DNA from: Tricholoma matsutake
Taxonomy: Eukaryota > Basidiomycota > Agaricomycetes > Agaricales > Tricholomataceae
Length of the DNA stretch: 64,000 nt
Direction: 5' to 3'
NCBI GenBank assembly: GCA_026075535.2
Contig: AP026545.1
Location: 2,170,001-2,234,000, forward strand
The stretch's first letter is position 1; each line of letters opens with the position of its first letter. Shown one piece after another: positions 29,153 through 40,300 of the stretch. The notes under the pieces were generated by a model. That model was not told the origin of the DNA, made no database searches, and was given only the letters and a program-made list of their open reading frames with translations. Both the position numbers and the translations under genes were made by a program.

Positions 29153-31039
29153 CTATCCTGGATCCCACGCAAGTGAGTTGAACGATCCTAGTGCAGGATT
29201 GTTGTCCATGAATTCGTTGAAGCCTTCGACAGAGTCTGGGCTTGCACGAGTTTCTTTGCGATCCACCTTGGGGCAGACGCGTAGTAGATGGTCTCGAGTT
29301 TGAATCTCGGGACCAAGACACCAACATTGGTATTCCCCGTCGAGGGATAAACGTTGACGATACTCCCCTATAGGAGCATGGCCAGTGATCATGCGAGTTG
29401 AACGGGAAGTCAGCGTAGTGTTGCTCCCCATTACTTTCAGCCAAGGCCCACCCTTGTGAGTCGAGGGTAATACTGGTTTTCCACCAACTCCTTTGAGTTG
29501 GTAGAAGTGTCGTCCACGGTACGCAGGATCTGCGAACCGAGTGTGCCAATCCTTGCAAACGGCCTTTTCGACCTGGTTTTTAAGGTAATCTAGAGACGTC
29601 CGCGGGTGTCTGCCCACGGAGATCTTGGTAGATGTAGCTACATCGTGAGCCATCTTATGTACGTTCCACTCGAACTTCGAGGGGACGTGCCAGAATGTAA
29701 CGTTCCTCTCCTCGTCTCCGGATAGCCAGGGACGGAGGGAGCGGCAAGCGTCCAGAGCAAAGACTTGCTCAGAGCGTGGTTTAGGATCAGTTAGGGACTC
29801 AATGCCCGTAGTAGAATCCGAGAATATCACCAACTTTTTGCACCCTCTGCTGCAAGCAGCCGAGACGCCCAGTTGGAGAGCAAAGAGTTCGACTTCTGGG
29901 GGGGTTCTCCTCCCAGAAGCAGAGACAACGCGATCGACCTGTTCTCCCTGTCCGAAGACCAGGGCACAGGCGACAGCCTGAAATTTGGCATCTGTGGGCA
30001 CCGAAGCGTCCACTGCAACGACCAGAGTGTCTTCCTCGCCCTGGGCAGACGCCCAGGCCTTGTCGAGGTCACTTCTGTAAGAATTCCTCGCTCCATCCTC
30101 CTTAGAGGTGAGGCGATGAGAGGAGAAGCGAGTGGGGAATAGATCCTTCACTCTGTTTCCAGGTGTGTTTTCTTCCCCAAAGGGGTCGAATTCATCGCCT
30201 GGTACTAAGGCCAAGGCTGCAGCCGAAGCGACAGACGGCCCTTGCAAGGTTAGTGTGTCGAGCACGTTCCCTCCCCAGAGTCCAAGCTCATGAGAGTGGG
30301 TGGTGCCGACGTGATTAGGCCCTAAGATCGCTCTTAGGGGGTGTGATGGGGCCAATAGGGGGGTTCTGAATACCCCCCTATCGACTAAGCGACGCAGTAA
30401 CAGCTGCATAGGCAGCAGTCCCGCGATACTTTCAAGGCCACCGATTGGGGTGGTTCTGAATGCACCGAGGATCCAACGTGCAGCGATGGACTGCACTTGG
30501 GCCAACGTTTTGATAACACCTTTGACGCGAGCGCCTTTGAAGTGCCATAATCTGAGTCCATATGTCATAATAGGTACGACGCACGAACGGTATAGTAGGC
30601 GTTTCTGCATAGGGGAGAGCCCTCTGACAGAGTTGCCGAGCATTCCCATCGCCCTCGCAGTGGTGAGGGCTTTGGTGGAGTAAAATCGCGTATGCTCCTT
30701 GAAGGAGAGCTTACGGTCGAAGAAGAATCCAAGGTACCTCCAGGTGACCTTGGGTTTGAGAGGGGTGTTGCCCGTGTAGGGGGCAAAGCCAAGATCAATA
30801 GGCAGGGGGGTGAACCTCCTCGCCCTTGAGAAGTGGAATATTTCGGACTTGTCATGTTCGAGGACAAGCCCGAGGGAGGTAAATGCCTGGAAAATCCAGC
30901 CATACGCGTTTTTGAGGAGGGGGAGGTTATCCTCCAACTGTGGAGAGCGGGCGATGAGGGTGCCATCGTCTACGTAGGACATGAGATCGACATCCCTGCC
31001 GACCTCGCTTCTTCTGAAGAGTTTCATGATAGGCGTCAG
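29153..31039 (-). pseudogene. TL4 ORF2, C-terminal portion
   Basis: About 628 codons from residue ~662 (just before KLFRRSE) to the stop. It contains YVDD, the complete RNase H set (Glu retained, unlike TL3) and the CCHC. It is split from the N-terminal 666 codons by PEb. Reading upstream into PEb gives a short artificial extension only. Confidence 0.93.
31026..31039. repeat. Target-site duplication of PEb (14 bp; second copy 33266-33279)
   Basis: ATGATAGGCGTCAG lies before the PEb 5' end and directly after its poly(A). It is TL4 RT coding sequence. Confidence 0.96.
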
Positions 31040-31820
31040 CACATCGCTCCTTGACTTGTTACAACCACCATAAATAGTGGTAAACACCTCTGCTCAATGT
31101 TGCACGCGACGTCGACACTTCAATTTTTGTCCGATTTTCGATCGGACTTCACCATCACGAACGCTCTCGGCGTCTCCAGGCCTGCCCTGATTTGCTAAGA
31201 GATCTGTCCATCCGATCTCCGGGGATGTCTCGGTCATTGTTTCCAACAGTGACTGCTATCTGTCTTGTTCCCCTTGGCTTCGAGGATCCTGGCTAGGTGA
31301 GTGATGTCTATGAAAGAGTAGTCTGGGTCCCTATGGGGGCTTAGAGTGGGTGTGGGATGCCTGCTTCAACGCTCGCCCAAGTAGAAGCGCTCGTTTAGCT
31401 GGGGGAGGTCTGGCTTAGGGGGAAGGACGTTTTTACTGGACTGCTGGCCATCTGGGAGGCTCCCAGCCTCCATGCTCTGTGAGTTTCTATTACTAGAGAC
31501 ATGCTACACTGACTACCCGTTGGAATACACCATCGTTAAAAGGGGCCGGGCGATGGTGCCCCCTGACAGCTAGGTCAATGCTCTGGTGGCCGCTACTCAC
31601 CACCAACCCTCTACCTCCGGTGCTCACTCTTCTAGGGTGTTATGACCCGGGTTCAGTCTTCTCCCACTGGGTGACAGGATGTGCGGCCTGTCCCCCCCTC
31701 GGAGCATTTGGAGGCAGTATCGGGTGGACCCGGAATAGAGATAAGGGACCAACCGTTATCGATGGCACGCTACGTATCTTGATTTCTACTATCACCTACT
31801 AGCATTAACTTCCCCTCTCA
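31040..31820 (+). other. PEb 5' UTR with three hairpins
   Basis: Long leader without a gene. Perfect inverted repeats: ACCAC/GTGGT at 31064-31081 (loop includes CATAAATA), GTCCGAT/ATCGGAC at 31129-31147, and CACCATCG/CGATGGTG at 31528-31558 with loop TTAAAAGGGGCCGGG. They recur in the other PE copies. The leader must also carry the promoter, but no box can be named with confidence. Confidence 0.75.
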
Positions 31821-32630
31821 ATGCCTAAACGGCGAACCAGAGCCCAAACACCACGCTGGGGTCTACACGACCCCTCCCTGATTACGGGCGACATCTATGA
31901 TGATGACGTCCAAGACTACGACACCCGGTACGATCAAGACGATCCGGATGTAGCTACTGCCCTACGGGCAGTTAGAGATCTATGGGCTGGAGAAGACCTC
32001 TCCGACCCTGAAGATGACGAGGACTCTCTTGCTATGCAAGAGGCCCTCAATTACGCCGAGAGCAGCCCCAAGCTGGCCTCGAGGCAAACGATAGACCGTG
32101 TGCTGTGGGCGCAGGACGTCCATGTCGCACATAAACGATGGACTCGCAGTCTTGAACGCGAGGACATGTATTCACAGGAGCTCGGCATGGCCGAGCTCTT
32201 CTATCCGGAGGCATCCCCTGCCCCATTACCGCCTTTGCCCCCCATCCCTGAGTTGGTGGAGGATGAAGTGCCGCTATCTGTGAATGACAGGTTGGAAATC
32301 GAAGCCACCTCTCATGCCATGCTACACCAACTCGACGCGATGACCATGTTCATTGGTACCGTCCGTACATCCGCCGTTCCCCCTGCAGAGAGGAACGCAT
32401 GGCGCCAAATGGCCTGGGAGTTATTCACGACCACCTGGCGACTGTCTGAGACAATGTCGGCGGAACTAGCAGCCGTTCCGACACCTCTCGACCTCACGTC
32501 TCCGGCAGCCTTCCGGGCTTCCTACGCGGCGGTGCACACCGCTCAATCAGAGCTTCAATCTGGGGAACCCTCGTCCCCAGCACGGCGCCGTCGTCCTCGA
32601 GGTCCTCGTGGACAGCAGCGCCGCAACTAG
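31821..32630 (+). CDS. PEb ORF: unknown 269-aa partner-element protein
   Basis: 269 aa; no family recognised. It is not a copy of TL ORF1: there are no zinc knuckles and no shared motif. Order: basic start (MPKRRTRAQ), acidic region ~25-75 with PEDDED, charged helical stretch, QELGMAELFYPE (~120), Pro-rich PAPLPPLPPIPELVEDE, a conserved block ~160-225 (AMTMFIGTVRTSAVPP, ERNAWRQMAWELFTTTWRLSE), then a very basic tail. The mix of acidic and basic segments suggests an RNA- or protein-binding accessory factor; that is inference. The ATG follows a pyrimidine-rich leader and there is no upstream in-frame extension. The frame is also open in PEc, PEa and PEf, and until interrupted in PEd and PEe. 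Confidence 0.85.
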   Translation: MPKRRTRAQTPRWGLHDPSLITGDIYDDDVQDYDTRYDQDDPDVATALRAVRDLWAGEDLSDPEDDEDSLAMQEALNYAESSPKLASRQTIDRVLWAQDVHVAHKRWTRSLEREDMYSQELGMAELFYPEASPAPLPPLPPIPELVEDEVPLSVNDRLEIEATSHAMLHQLDAMTMFIGTVRTSAVPPAERNAWRQMAWELFTTTWRLSETMSAELAAVPTPLDLTSPAAFRASYAAVHTAQSELQSGEPSSPARRRRPRGPRGQQRRN

Positions 32631-33248
32631 TACAGGGGGCTATCCCCCTCTACATTCACGGCCACCAAGTAACTGGTGGCCACTATCGGGATGGTGACAT
32701 GGTGTCGCTTCCCTATACCTTCCCCCCACTGCGGGGGGGACGATGTCATCGAGTGCGTGCACATAGGTGCATTTGCTCGAGGGGGGTCTCGGCCCCCTAC
32801 TTACGGCGGTCACGGTGAATAACCAGGTGAACAACCACCCGCCTTGTTACTGTCACTCGTGCACAACACGGTGACGGTCCACCTCATTCGTCTGGGGTGG
32901 TCAATCCTCGTTGGCTGGAAAAACGCAGACGGTTATTCCTCCCGCAAGGGGGGATTTACGGTGAATTAACACTGCTGCGCCTGGTCTGGCCTCGGTCGGA
33001 CATGTGGCTGGGGGACCGTTTGCTCCAGGGGGCGATCTAATGGCTAACTTCGGGAGGGGGGGCGCCCCCTCCAGATTATTGCCTTTCCTGGCTGAGAGGC
33101 CAACGTCTGTGGAACTGCCCGCCTAAAGGTGGCTAAAACGGGGACCTGAGTGGGAGATGGGCGAGGGGAACGCGTAGATAAAGTAGTACCCGAGTTTGTA
33201 CCTTGCTCCGCGGACTGCGTTCGAGCCCCGCGTTATAAATTCTGATCC
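32631..33248 (+). other. PEb 3' UTR, structured
   Basis: Non-coding. Strong inverted repeats: AGGGGG/CCCCCT just after the stop, GGCCACCA/TGGTGGCC at 32660-32681, CCCCCC/GGGGGG around 32725, then the terminal hairpin at 33209-33232. PEa, PEc and PEb keep these despite sequence change. Confidence 0.75.
33209..33232 (+). other. 3'-terminal stem-loop shared with TL
   Basis: CGCGG/CCGCG with 14-nt loop ACTGCGTTCGAGCC. TL copies have ACTGCGAYCGGGCG in the same place. It lies ~17 nt from the poly(A) and is the best candidate for recognition by the TL reverse transcriptase. Confidence 0.72.
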
Positions 33249-33265
33249 AAAAAAAAAAAAAAAAA

Positions 33266-35262
33266 ATGATAGGCGTCAGGTATAACGCCGATAGGACAGG
33301 GGACAAGGCAGAGCCTTGACCCACCCCCACGTCGGCTGCAAAGGAGCCAGACGAGAAAGCGTTCCATTTGTAGGTCGTTCTGCGACCGACAAGGTATGAG
33401 CGGAAGAAGTTCACTACTTGCGCAGGGAACCCCGACCGAGAGATGATCTCCAATAGAACCTGGTGGTTCAAGGAGGGAAAGAATTGAGCGATGTCGAAAG
33501 CGACAACGCTCGTTTTGAGTCCCTTGGCCCATCCTGCTCTGACCAGGTGGGTAAGGTAGATACCTGCATCCTCAGTGGAACGCTGGGCGACGCCTCCAAA
33601 CTGGTTTTGTTCGAAAGCCTCGTGTGCGACACCGTCGAATTGAAGTCGCCTTGACAACATCTTTTCGACTAGCTTGCCCAGAGTGTTCAGAAGCACAATG
33701 GGCCTGAACGACTTAGGGGTAGAGTAGTTGGGCTTCCCTGGTTTCGGGATAATTACCGACAGGGACTCCTTAAAGTGATCTGGCCAGTGGCCAGCGGTGA
33801 TGCACGCCTCAGCAATGCGGGTGATGAGCCCTGCCACTTCCGGGTTGCTACACCAGTGTTTTAGGTGCGACCACGTAACATGATCGGGACCTGGAGCGGA
33901 ACGGGAAGAACACGCGTTTAGCGCTTCTTTCATTTCCGTAACGGAGAACGAGATCCAGGTCCTTTCAGGCACCGGATCAAGCCCATCAAGAATGCTCAGA
34001 TCGACTGCTCGATCTGATGCGGCGTTGTAGGACCCATCCAGGGCAGCCCAGAGAGAGTCCAGATCGTTACACGGTTCTCCCCGATAGGAGATCGCCTCGT
34101 ACGACGGGAGGTTGCGTTGACGAGTCCAGGACATTAGGTCCCAGGGTCGTCTATTCATCGTAGCCACCTCTTGGATACGGTCGTCGAAGAAGTCACGCTT
34201 TGCATGTCGCATGACCTTCCTGTAAAGCTTCCAGTCCCCCTCATCACGAGAGGCTCTGTAAGCGTCTAGAGCACCACTGCACTCGTCTGTCCACCAACCC
34301 TTGGACGACTTGCCGAGGCGAGATTCCTTGGCATGGTTTTCCCATGCCTTGTTTAAGATCGCTGATATCGCCGAAACGACCTCATCGATCTCTGCCGAAG
34401 TATTTCCGTGCCAATTTAGCCACGGATTTAAAGCGGAGGAGACCGCCTCCCGATAGGATGCTTCCTCCTCGGATCCTTTTTTGATGGACCACTTGGTGAC
34501 CGGAACCAGAGATCCCGGGCCAGGCAGCACTAACGTCAAAGGAGCGTGGTCAGACGTTCCCCTGGCTTCAGGTACGATCTCGCAGTACAGTACAAATCTA
34601 AGATCTGTAGGTACGAACATCAGGTCGATCACCGTGGGGTGAAGGCCCTGTTGAGGGGGGAAGTGGGTAGGGCCCTCCACTACTGGTAGGGCTCTAGTCA
34701 GGCCTAATGCCGTAGCCGTTTCCACTAAGTGGTCAGCGTGAATTGAGTGCTCAGGCCCCTGGGGATCCCAGGATGCGTGTCTCACGTTAAAGTCGCCACA
34801 CATGAAGTGTAGGCGTGGGATCGTCATGACATTCTCAAAGAGGAGCGTAATGGCGGAGTGTTGGCTATCCGAGTATACGTTAGCGAGTAGCATGACGTCC
34901 TCCCCTATTCCCAGTGAGAACAAGAGGATGTCACGATCGTCGATCAGATCTCGTCTGAGACCTGGTCTTAGATTAGCGATGCTGTTTGCAAAATAGACAG
35001 CAACGCGTGGGGGGGAATCAATACCCGAGGGGCGCACTAACGTTCCCCAGTTTGGGCTCATTGGTGCGCCTATAACTTCTTCCCCTTCCCTGTTGTGGGC
35101 AGAGGGGGCGTATCTTATTAGTCGCCAAGGAGGCTCTTGGATAAAAAGCAAGTCGTAATCATCTACGAAGTCTGCCAGTAGCGAGTCCATGTAACCCCAA
35201 TTCCGATTTACATTCTGACTAAATATTCGTAACTGTGGGGTAGATCTAAGCCTGTCCCTCAT
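33266..35262 (-). pseudogene. TL4 ORF2, N-terminal portion (endonuclease and RT start)
   Basis: The first ~666 codons: the whole endonuclease (QN, QEPPW, GDFN, SDH), and RT through FDIAQFF and GVGQGSALSP up to LTPIM, where PEb interrupts just before the YVDD region. The frame runs on into PEb tail sequence, giving a chimeric C-terminus that includes Phe codons from the poly(T). The remainder is at 29153-31039. Confidence 0.93.
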
Positions 35263-37185
35263 TTACGTTCGGCCACCGCGTCCTGCGGGATGGTAAGTGG
35301 GAGGGGAGCGAGAATTGCGTTTCGCACTCACCTCGTCGTAGCGAGCTTTGATCCAATCACGGTCAAAGCGATGTCGCCAAAAGTTACACCGACGATCGTC
35401 GGATGCATGATTTTTCCGGCAGTTTATACACCTAGCCGGGTGTGGACAGGCTGCCCCCTCTGGGGTAGCTGGAATGGGAGGGTTCGCCTTGGCGTTACCC
35501 TTGCAACACCCTGCGAGGGCACGGTGGTGCTCCTTGCGGTGTGGGCCTGCACAAACCGGGCATTTGGTCTGTGGAGCTCTGCATGCTTGAGTGGGGTGAC
35601 CCCACTTCCAGCACCGTTGGCAGATAGGCATCCCGGGGTTCGCCCTGGCAGCTCTAATGTGGGCGACGTAGCGTCCAAATTGGACGCCTCGACCGATAAG
35701 AGCTTTAGCTCGTGCACCGCTGACAGAGTCAGCAATGTTAAGATAGACGGTGCACGTATCCGACATTTTCGAATCACGTACGACCCGGGGGGGGACTTGT
35801 AACACTGCGAGGTCCGATATACCGGACTTCCCCAGGTGTGCAATGACGACGTCAGGCGTAAGAGCCTTGTCGTTAGCGACGAATGGCACATCGACCAGCT
35901 TAAGGTACGACGTGGAAGTGGGTAGCGCTGCATCTACTTGCAGTGCGAAAGGAAACGCCTTGTGGGCCGCCTCCTTGAAGCAACGAAGGTCCTCCTCGGA
36001 GGCCACGACGTCAGTAGCTACTGATAGGTTACCAGCATGCATCGAAGCGGATTGGGCCACTAGTTTAGAGTGGTGCAATCCGAGGGTGACTCGGACATGA
36101 TCCAAGAAGTCTGCAGGGTTCGTTTCCGCCCCGAGGGAGGGACGAACGTGTACCAGGACCTGTCGTCTCGACGGTCCATGGACAGTAGGCGATGGCTTTG
36201 CAGCCTTCGGTTTAGAGGGGCCCACGTGCTGCTGTATGTCAGCCAGCTTGTCGGTTGGAAGTTCAGGGAAGGCCTTGGCAAGTCGCACAAGGCCGTCCAT
36301 GGAAGTGTTAGGTGCTCGCCCTCCGGGGAAGCGAGCAACCTGAGCGAAGGTCCTCCTGCCCGAAGGCCTGGTGGACCAGTTCACGGGGGGAGGCGGTCCT
36401 CGACCCCATGACGACGAGACACCCCCTGCTGGGGGTTTAGGAAGAGGTCGAGCCCCTTTCGGGCCTCGGGTCCTCGCTGATTTGTGAGGGGGGGGGCGTT
36501 GCCCATCCCATCCCTCCAGATACTCCGTCATTGGGACGTCGTTAGGATCGTTAGTGACAGTGCCCGACCTAGGTCGTTTACTGTTCCCAGCAATCCTGTC
36601 TATAGCGTTCCGGAGCGTGGCGCTTCCAGAATTACGATCGATACCGGCCTCGGCCGCTGCTGCCAGCACCGAGCCCAGTTGTTCAGCTATGAGCTGCCGT
36701 TCTTCAGCAGTCGGTCGTTTGGATCCCGTCCTGTTCAGGACAACTCGGAATCCAGTAGCGTACTCACCCAAGTCACTGGCGAAGGTCTGGGGTCCACTCC
36801 AGTCATCGCTCGTCATCTCCGTATCTTGTATGACGTGGGTAGAGAGGTTATCGGCCACTTCATCAGCCCACGAAGCGGGTGTCGAAGGGGTAGCCGGAGG
36901 TGCAGGAGACGCAGTTGCATCCCTGGAAGATAGCGCTGGCACGCTGAATCGCTGTGCTCGCGGAGTGACAGTGCCCGCCCCATAGGGGGAGGGGGTTGGA
37001 GAGCCTCTTTGGGTCCTGTGGGGGCCCACTGAGGGAACGTTCTGTGTGGATCTGCGGCTCGAAGAGAGCCGCAGGGAATCAATGGGGTCGTCGCCAGGAG
37101 TTCTGGGCGTACCGGATCTAGAGGGTCCCCCCTCGTCCATCGCCTCACCCGATCTCCCCCTACTTCTAGTATACGAATCAGACAT
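35263..37185 (-). CDS. TL4 ORF1: gag-like protein
   Basis: 640 aa, intact, near-identical to TL3 ORF1, with three zinc knuckles at ~522-600. The start is the MSDS ATG at 37185. Its 5' UTR has no in-frame stop, and the host TL5 ORF2 enters in the same frame. One uninterrupted frame of 1928 codons therefore runs from the TL5 ORF2 start (41049) to this stop. The fusion is a by-product of insertion; ORF1 alone is the ancestral gene. Confidence 0.93.
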   Translation of the reverse strand: MSDSYTRSRGRSGEAMDEGGPSRSGTPRTPGDDPIDSLRLSSSRRSTQNVPSVGPHRTQRGSPTPSPYGAGTVTPRAQRFSVPALSSRDATASPAPPATPSTPASWADEVADNLSTHVIQDTEMTSDDWSGPQTFASDLGEYATGFRVVLNRTGSKRPTAEERQLIAEQLGSVLAAAAEAGIDRNSGSATLRNAIDRIAGNSKRPRSGTVTNDPNDVPMTEYLEGWDGQRPPPHKSARTRGPKGARPLPKPPAGGVSSSWGRGPPPPVNWSTRPSGRRTFAQVARFPGGRAPNTSMDGLVRLAKAFPELPTDKLADIQQHVGPSKPKAAKPSPTVHGPSRRQVLVHVRPSLGAETNPADFLDHVRVTLGLHHSKLVAQSASMHAGNLSVATDVVASEEDLRCFKEAAHKAFPFALQVDAALPTSTSYLKLVDVPFVANDKALTPDVVIAHLGKSGISDLAVLQVPPRVVRDSKMSDTCTVYLNIADSVSGARAKALIGRGVQFGRYVAHIRAARANPGMPICQRCWKWGHPTQACRAPQTKCPVCAGPHRKEHHRALAGCCKGNAKANPPIPATPEGAACPHPARCINCRKNHASDDRRCNFWRHRFDRDWIKARYDEVSAKRNSRSPPTYHPAGRGGRT

Positions 37186-37313
37186 GCGTTGGTAAGACGC
37201 TGGTTGTACCGGATCGCTGAGATCGTGGACGGATTGAGCTGCAAAAGTTGAAAACGGTGTCGACGAAGATTTTTGTGGCTGTGCACGTCGCGGTAAGAAG
37301 ACAAGAAGCGATG

Positions 37314-40300
37314 AGTGGTCTCGAGTTTGTATCTCGGGACCAAGGCACCAGCATTGGTATTCCCCGTCGAGGGATAGGCGTTGACGATACTCCCCTATAG
37401 GAGCATGGCCAGTGATCATACGAGTTGAACGAGAAGTCAGCGTAGTGCTGCTCCCCATATCTTTCAGCCAAGGCCCACCTTTGTGTGTCGAGGGTAAGAC
37501 TGGTTTTCCACCGACTCCTTTGAGTTGGTAGAAGTGTCGTCCACGGTACGCAGGGTCTGCGAACCGGGTGTGCCAATCCTTACAAACGGCCTTTTCGACC
37601 TGATTTCTAAGGTAGTCTAGAGATGTCCGCGGGTGTCTGCCCACGGAGATCTTGGTAGATGTAGCTACATCGTGAGCCATCTTGTGAACATTCCACTCGA
37701 ATTTCGAGGGGACGTGCCAGAATGTAACGTTCCTCTCCTCGTCCCCAGCTAGCCAGGGACGCAGGGAGCGACAAGCGTCCAGAGCAAAGATTTGCTCAGA
37801 GCGTGGTTTGGGATCAATTAGGGACTCAATGCCCGTAGTGGAGTCCGAGAATATCACCAACTTTTTGCACCCTCTGCTGCACGCAGCCGAGACGCCCAGT
37901 TGGAGAGCAAAGAGTTCGACTTCTGGGGGGGTTCTCCTTCCAGAAGCCGAGACAACGCGATCGACCTGTTCTCCCTGCCCGAAGACAAGAGCACAGGCGA
38001 CAGCCTGAAATTTAGCATCTGTGGGCACTGAGGCGTCCACTGCAACGACGAGAGTGTCGTCCTCGACCAGGGCAGAAGCCCAGGCCTTATCGAGGTCACT
38101 CCTGTAAGAGTTCCTCGCTCCATCCTCCTTAGAGGTGAGGCGATGAGAGGAAAAGTGAGTGGGGAACAGGTCCTTCACTCTGTTTCCAGGTGTGTTTTCT
38201 TCCCCGAAGGGGTCGAACTCATCGCCTGGTACCAGGGCCAGAGCTGCAGCCGAAGCGACAGATGGACCTTGCAGGTTAAGTGTGTCAAGCACGTTCCCCC
38301 CCCAGAGTCCAAGCTCATGAGAGTGGGTGGAGCCGACGTGATTAGGCCCTAGGATCGCTCTTAGGGGGTGTGAAGGAGCCAATAAAGGGGTCCTGAATAC
38401 CCCTCTGTCGACTAGACGTCGCAGTAACAGCTGCATGGGCAGCAGTCCCGCGATACTTTCCAGGCCCCCGATTGGGGTGGTTCTGAAGGCACCGAGGATC
38501 CAACGTGCAGCGATAGACTGCACTTGGGCCAACGTCTTGATGACACCTTTGACGCGAGCGCCTTTGAAGTGCCACAGTCTGAGTCCATACGTCATAATTG
38601 GTACGACGCATGAACGGTATAGAAGGCGCTTCTGCATAGGGGTCAGCCCTCTGACAGAATTGCCGAGCATTCCCATCGCCCTCGCCGTGGTAAGGGCTTT
38701 GGTGGAATAGAACCGCGTGTGCTCTTTGAAAGAGAGTTTGCGGTCGAAGAAAAACCCAAGGTACCTCCAGGTAACCTTGGGTTTGAGGGGGGTGTTGCCC
38801 GTGTAGGGGGCGAATCCGAGATCAATGGGCAGGGGAGTGAAACTCCTCGCCCTTGAAAAATGAAATATTTCGGACTTGTCGTGTTCGAGGACGAGTCCGA
38901 GGGAGGTGAACGCCTGGAATATCCAGCCGTACGCTTTTTTGAGCAAGGGGAGGTTATCCTCCAGCTGTGGAGAGCGGGCGATGAGAGTTCCATCGTCCAC
39001 ATATGACATGAGATCGACATCTCTGCCGATTTCGCTCCTTCTGAAGAGCTTCATAATGGGCGTTAGGTATAACGCCGATAAGACAGGGGACAAAGCAGAG
39101 CCTTGACCCACTCCCACATCGGCTGCAAAGGAGCCAGATGAGAAAGCGTTCCATTTGTAGGTCGTTTTGCGACCGACAAGGTATGAACGGAAGAAGTTCA
39201 CTACTTGCGCAGGGAACCCCGACCGAGAGATGATCTCCAACAGAACTTGGTGGTTCAAGGAGGGGAAAAATTGAGCGATGTCGAAAGCGACAACACTCGT
39301 TTTGAGTCCCTTGGCCCATCCTGCCCTGACCAGGTGGGTGAGGTAGATACCTGCATCCTCAGTGGAACGCTGGGCGACGCCTCCGAATTGGTTTTGCTCG
39401 AAGGCCTCGTGTGCGACACCGTCAAACTGAAGTCGCCTAGACAACATCTTTTCGACTAATTTGCCCAGAGTGTTCAGAAGCACAATGGGCCTGAACGACT
39501 TAGGGGTAGAGTAATTAGGTTTCCCTGGTTTCGGGATAATAACCGACAGGGACTCCTTAAAGTGATCTGGCCAGTGGCCAGCGGTGATGCACGCCTCAGC
39601 AATGCGGGTGATGAGCCCTGCCACTTCTGGGTTGCTACACCAGTGTTTTAGGTGCGACCACGTAACATGATCGGGACCTGGAGCGGAACGGGAAGAACAC
39701 GCGTTTAGCGCTTCCTTCATTTCCGTAACGGAGAACGAGATCCAGGCCCTTTCAGGCACCGGATCAAGTTCATCGAGGATACTCAGATCGACTACTCGAT
39801 CTGAGGCAGCGTTATAGGACCCGTCCAGGGCAGCCCAAAGGGAGTCCAGATCATTACAAGGTTCTCCCCGGTAGGAGATTGCCTCGTATGACGGGAGGTT
39901 ACGTTGACGAGTCCAGGACATCAAATCCCAGGGTCGCCTGTTCATCGTAGCCACTTCCTGGATACGGTCGTCGAAAAAGTCGCGCTTTGCGTGTCGCATG
40001 ACTTTCCTATAAAGCTTCCAGTCTCCCTCGTCTCGAGAGGCTCTGTAAGCGTCTAAGGCACCACTGCATTCGTCTGTCCACCAGCCCTTGGACGACTTGC
40101 CGAGGCGGGATTCCTTGGCATGGTTTTCCCATGCCTTGTTTAAGATCGTTGATATCGCCGAAACGACGTCATCGATCTCTGCCGAAGTATTTCCGTGCCA
40201 GTCTAGCCACGGAATTAAAGCGGAGGAAACAGCATCACGGTAAGATGCTTCCTCCTCGGATCCTTTTTTGATGGACCACTTGGTAACCGGGACCAAAGAT

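Larger units (their letters stand above)
31040..33265 (+). mobile_element. PEb: complete partner element (reference copy)
   Basis: 2226 bp on the plus strand: 5' start CGCTCCTTGACTTG after a few junction bases, ~0.78 kb 5' UTR, a 269-codon ORF, ~0.62 kb 3' UTR, then poly(A) (~33249-33265). A perfect 14-bp duplication proves it moved as a unit by target-primed insertion. It has no RT or endonuclease. Its 3' end (CCGCGGACTGCG...CCGCGTTATAAATT) matches TL. Confidence 0.96.
28614..37313 (-). mobile_element. TL4: full-length element split by PEb
   Basis: Near-identical sister of TL3, inserted near the end of TL5 ORF2 in the same orientation and frame. PEb sits in its RT domain in the opposite orientation. 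Without PEb both ORFs would be intact, with YVDD and the RNase H Glu present. Confidence 0.95.

Noticed and set aside
31821..32630. PE ORF as a host gene captured by chance
   Set aside because: It recurs in several copies with the same leader and tail, and PEb has a duplication enclosing the whole unit. It belongs to the element, although its ultimate origin may still be a host gene.
33221..33232. tRNA-like B box (GTTCGAGCC) in the PE tail, suggesting a tRNA-derived SINE
   Set aside because: The motif is at the 3' end, no A box or tRNA body precedes it, and TL copies read GATCGGGC at the same place. The hairpin explanation fits both families.
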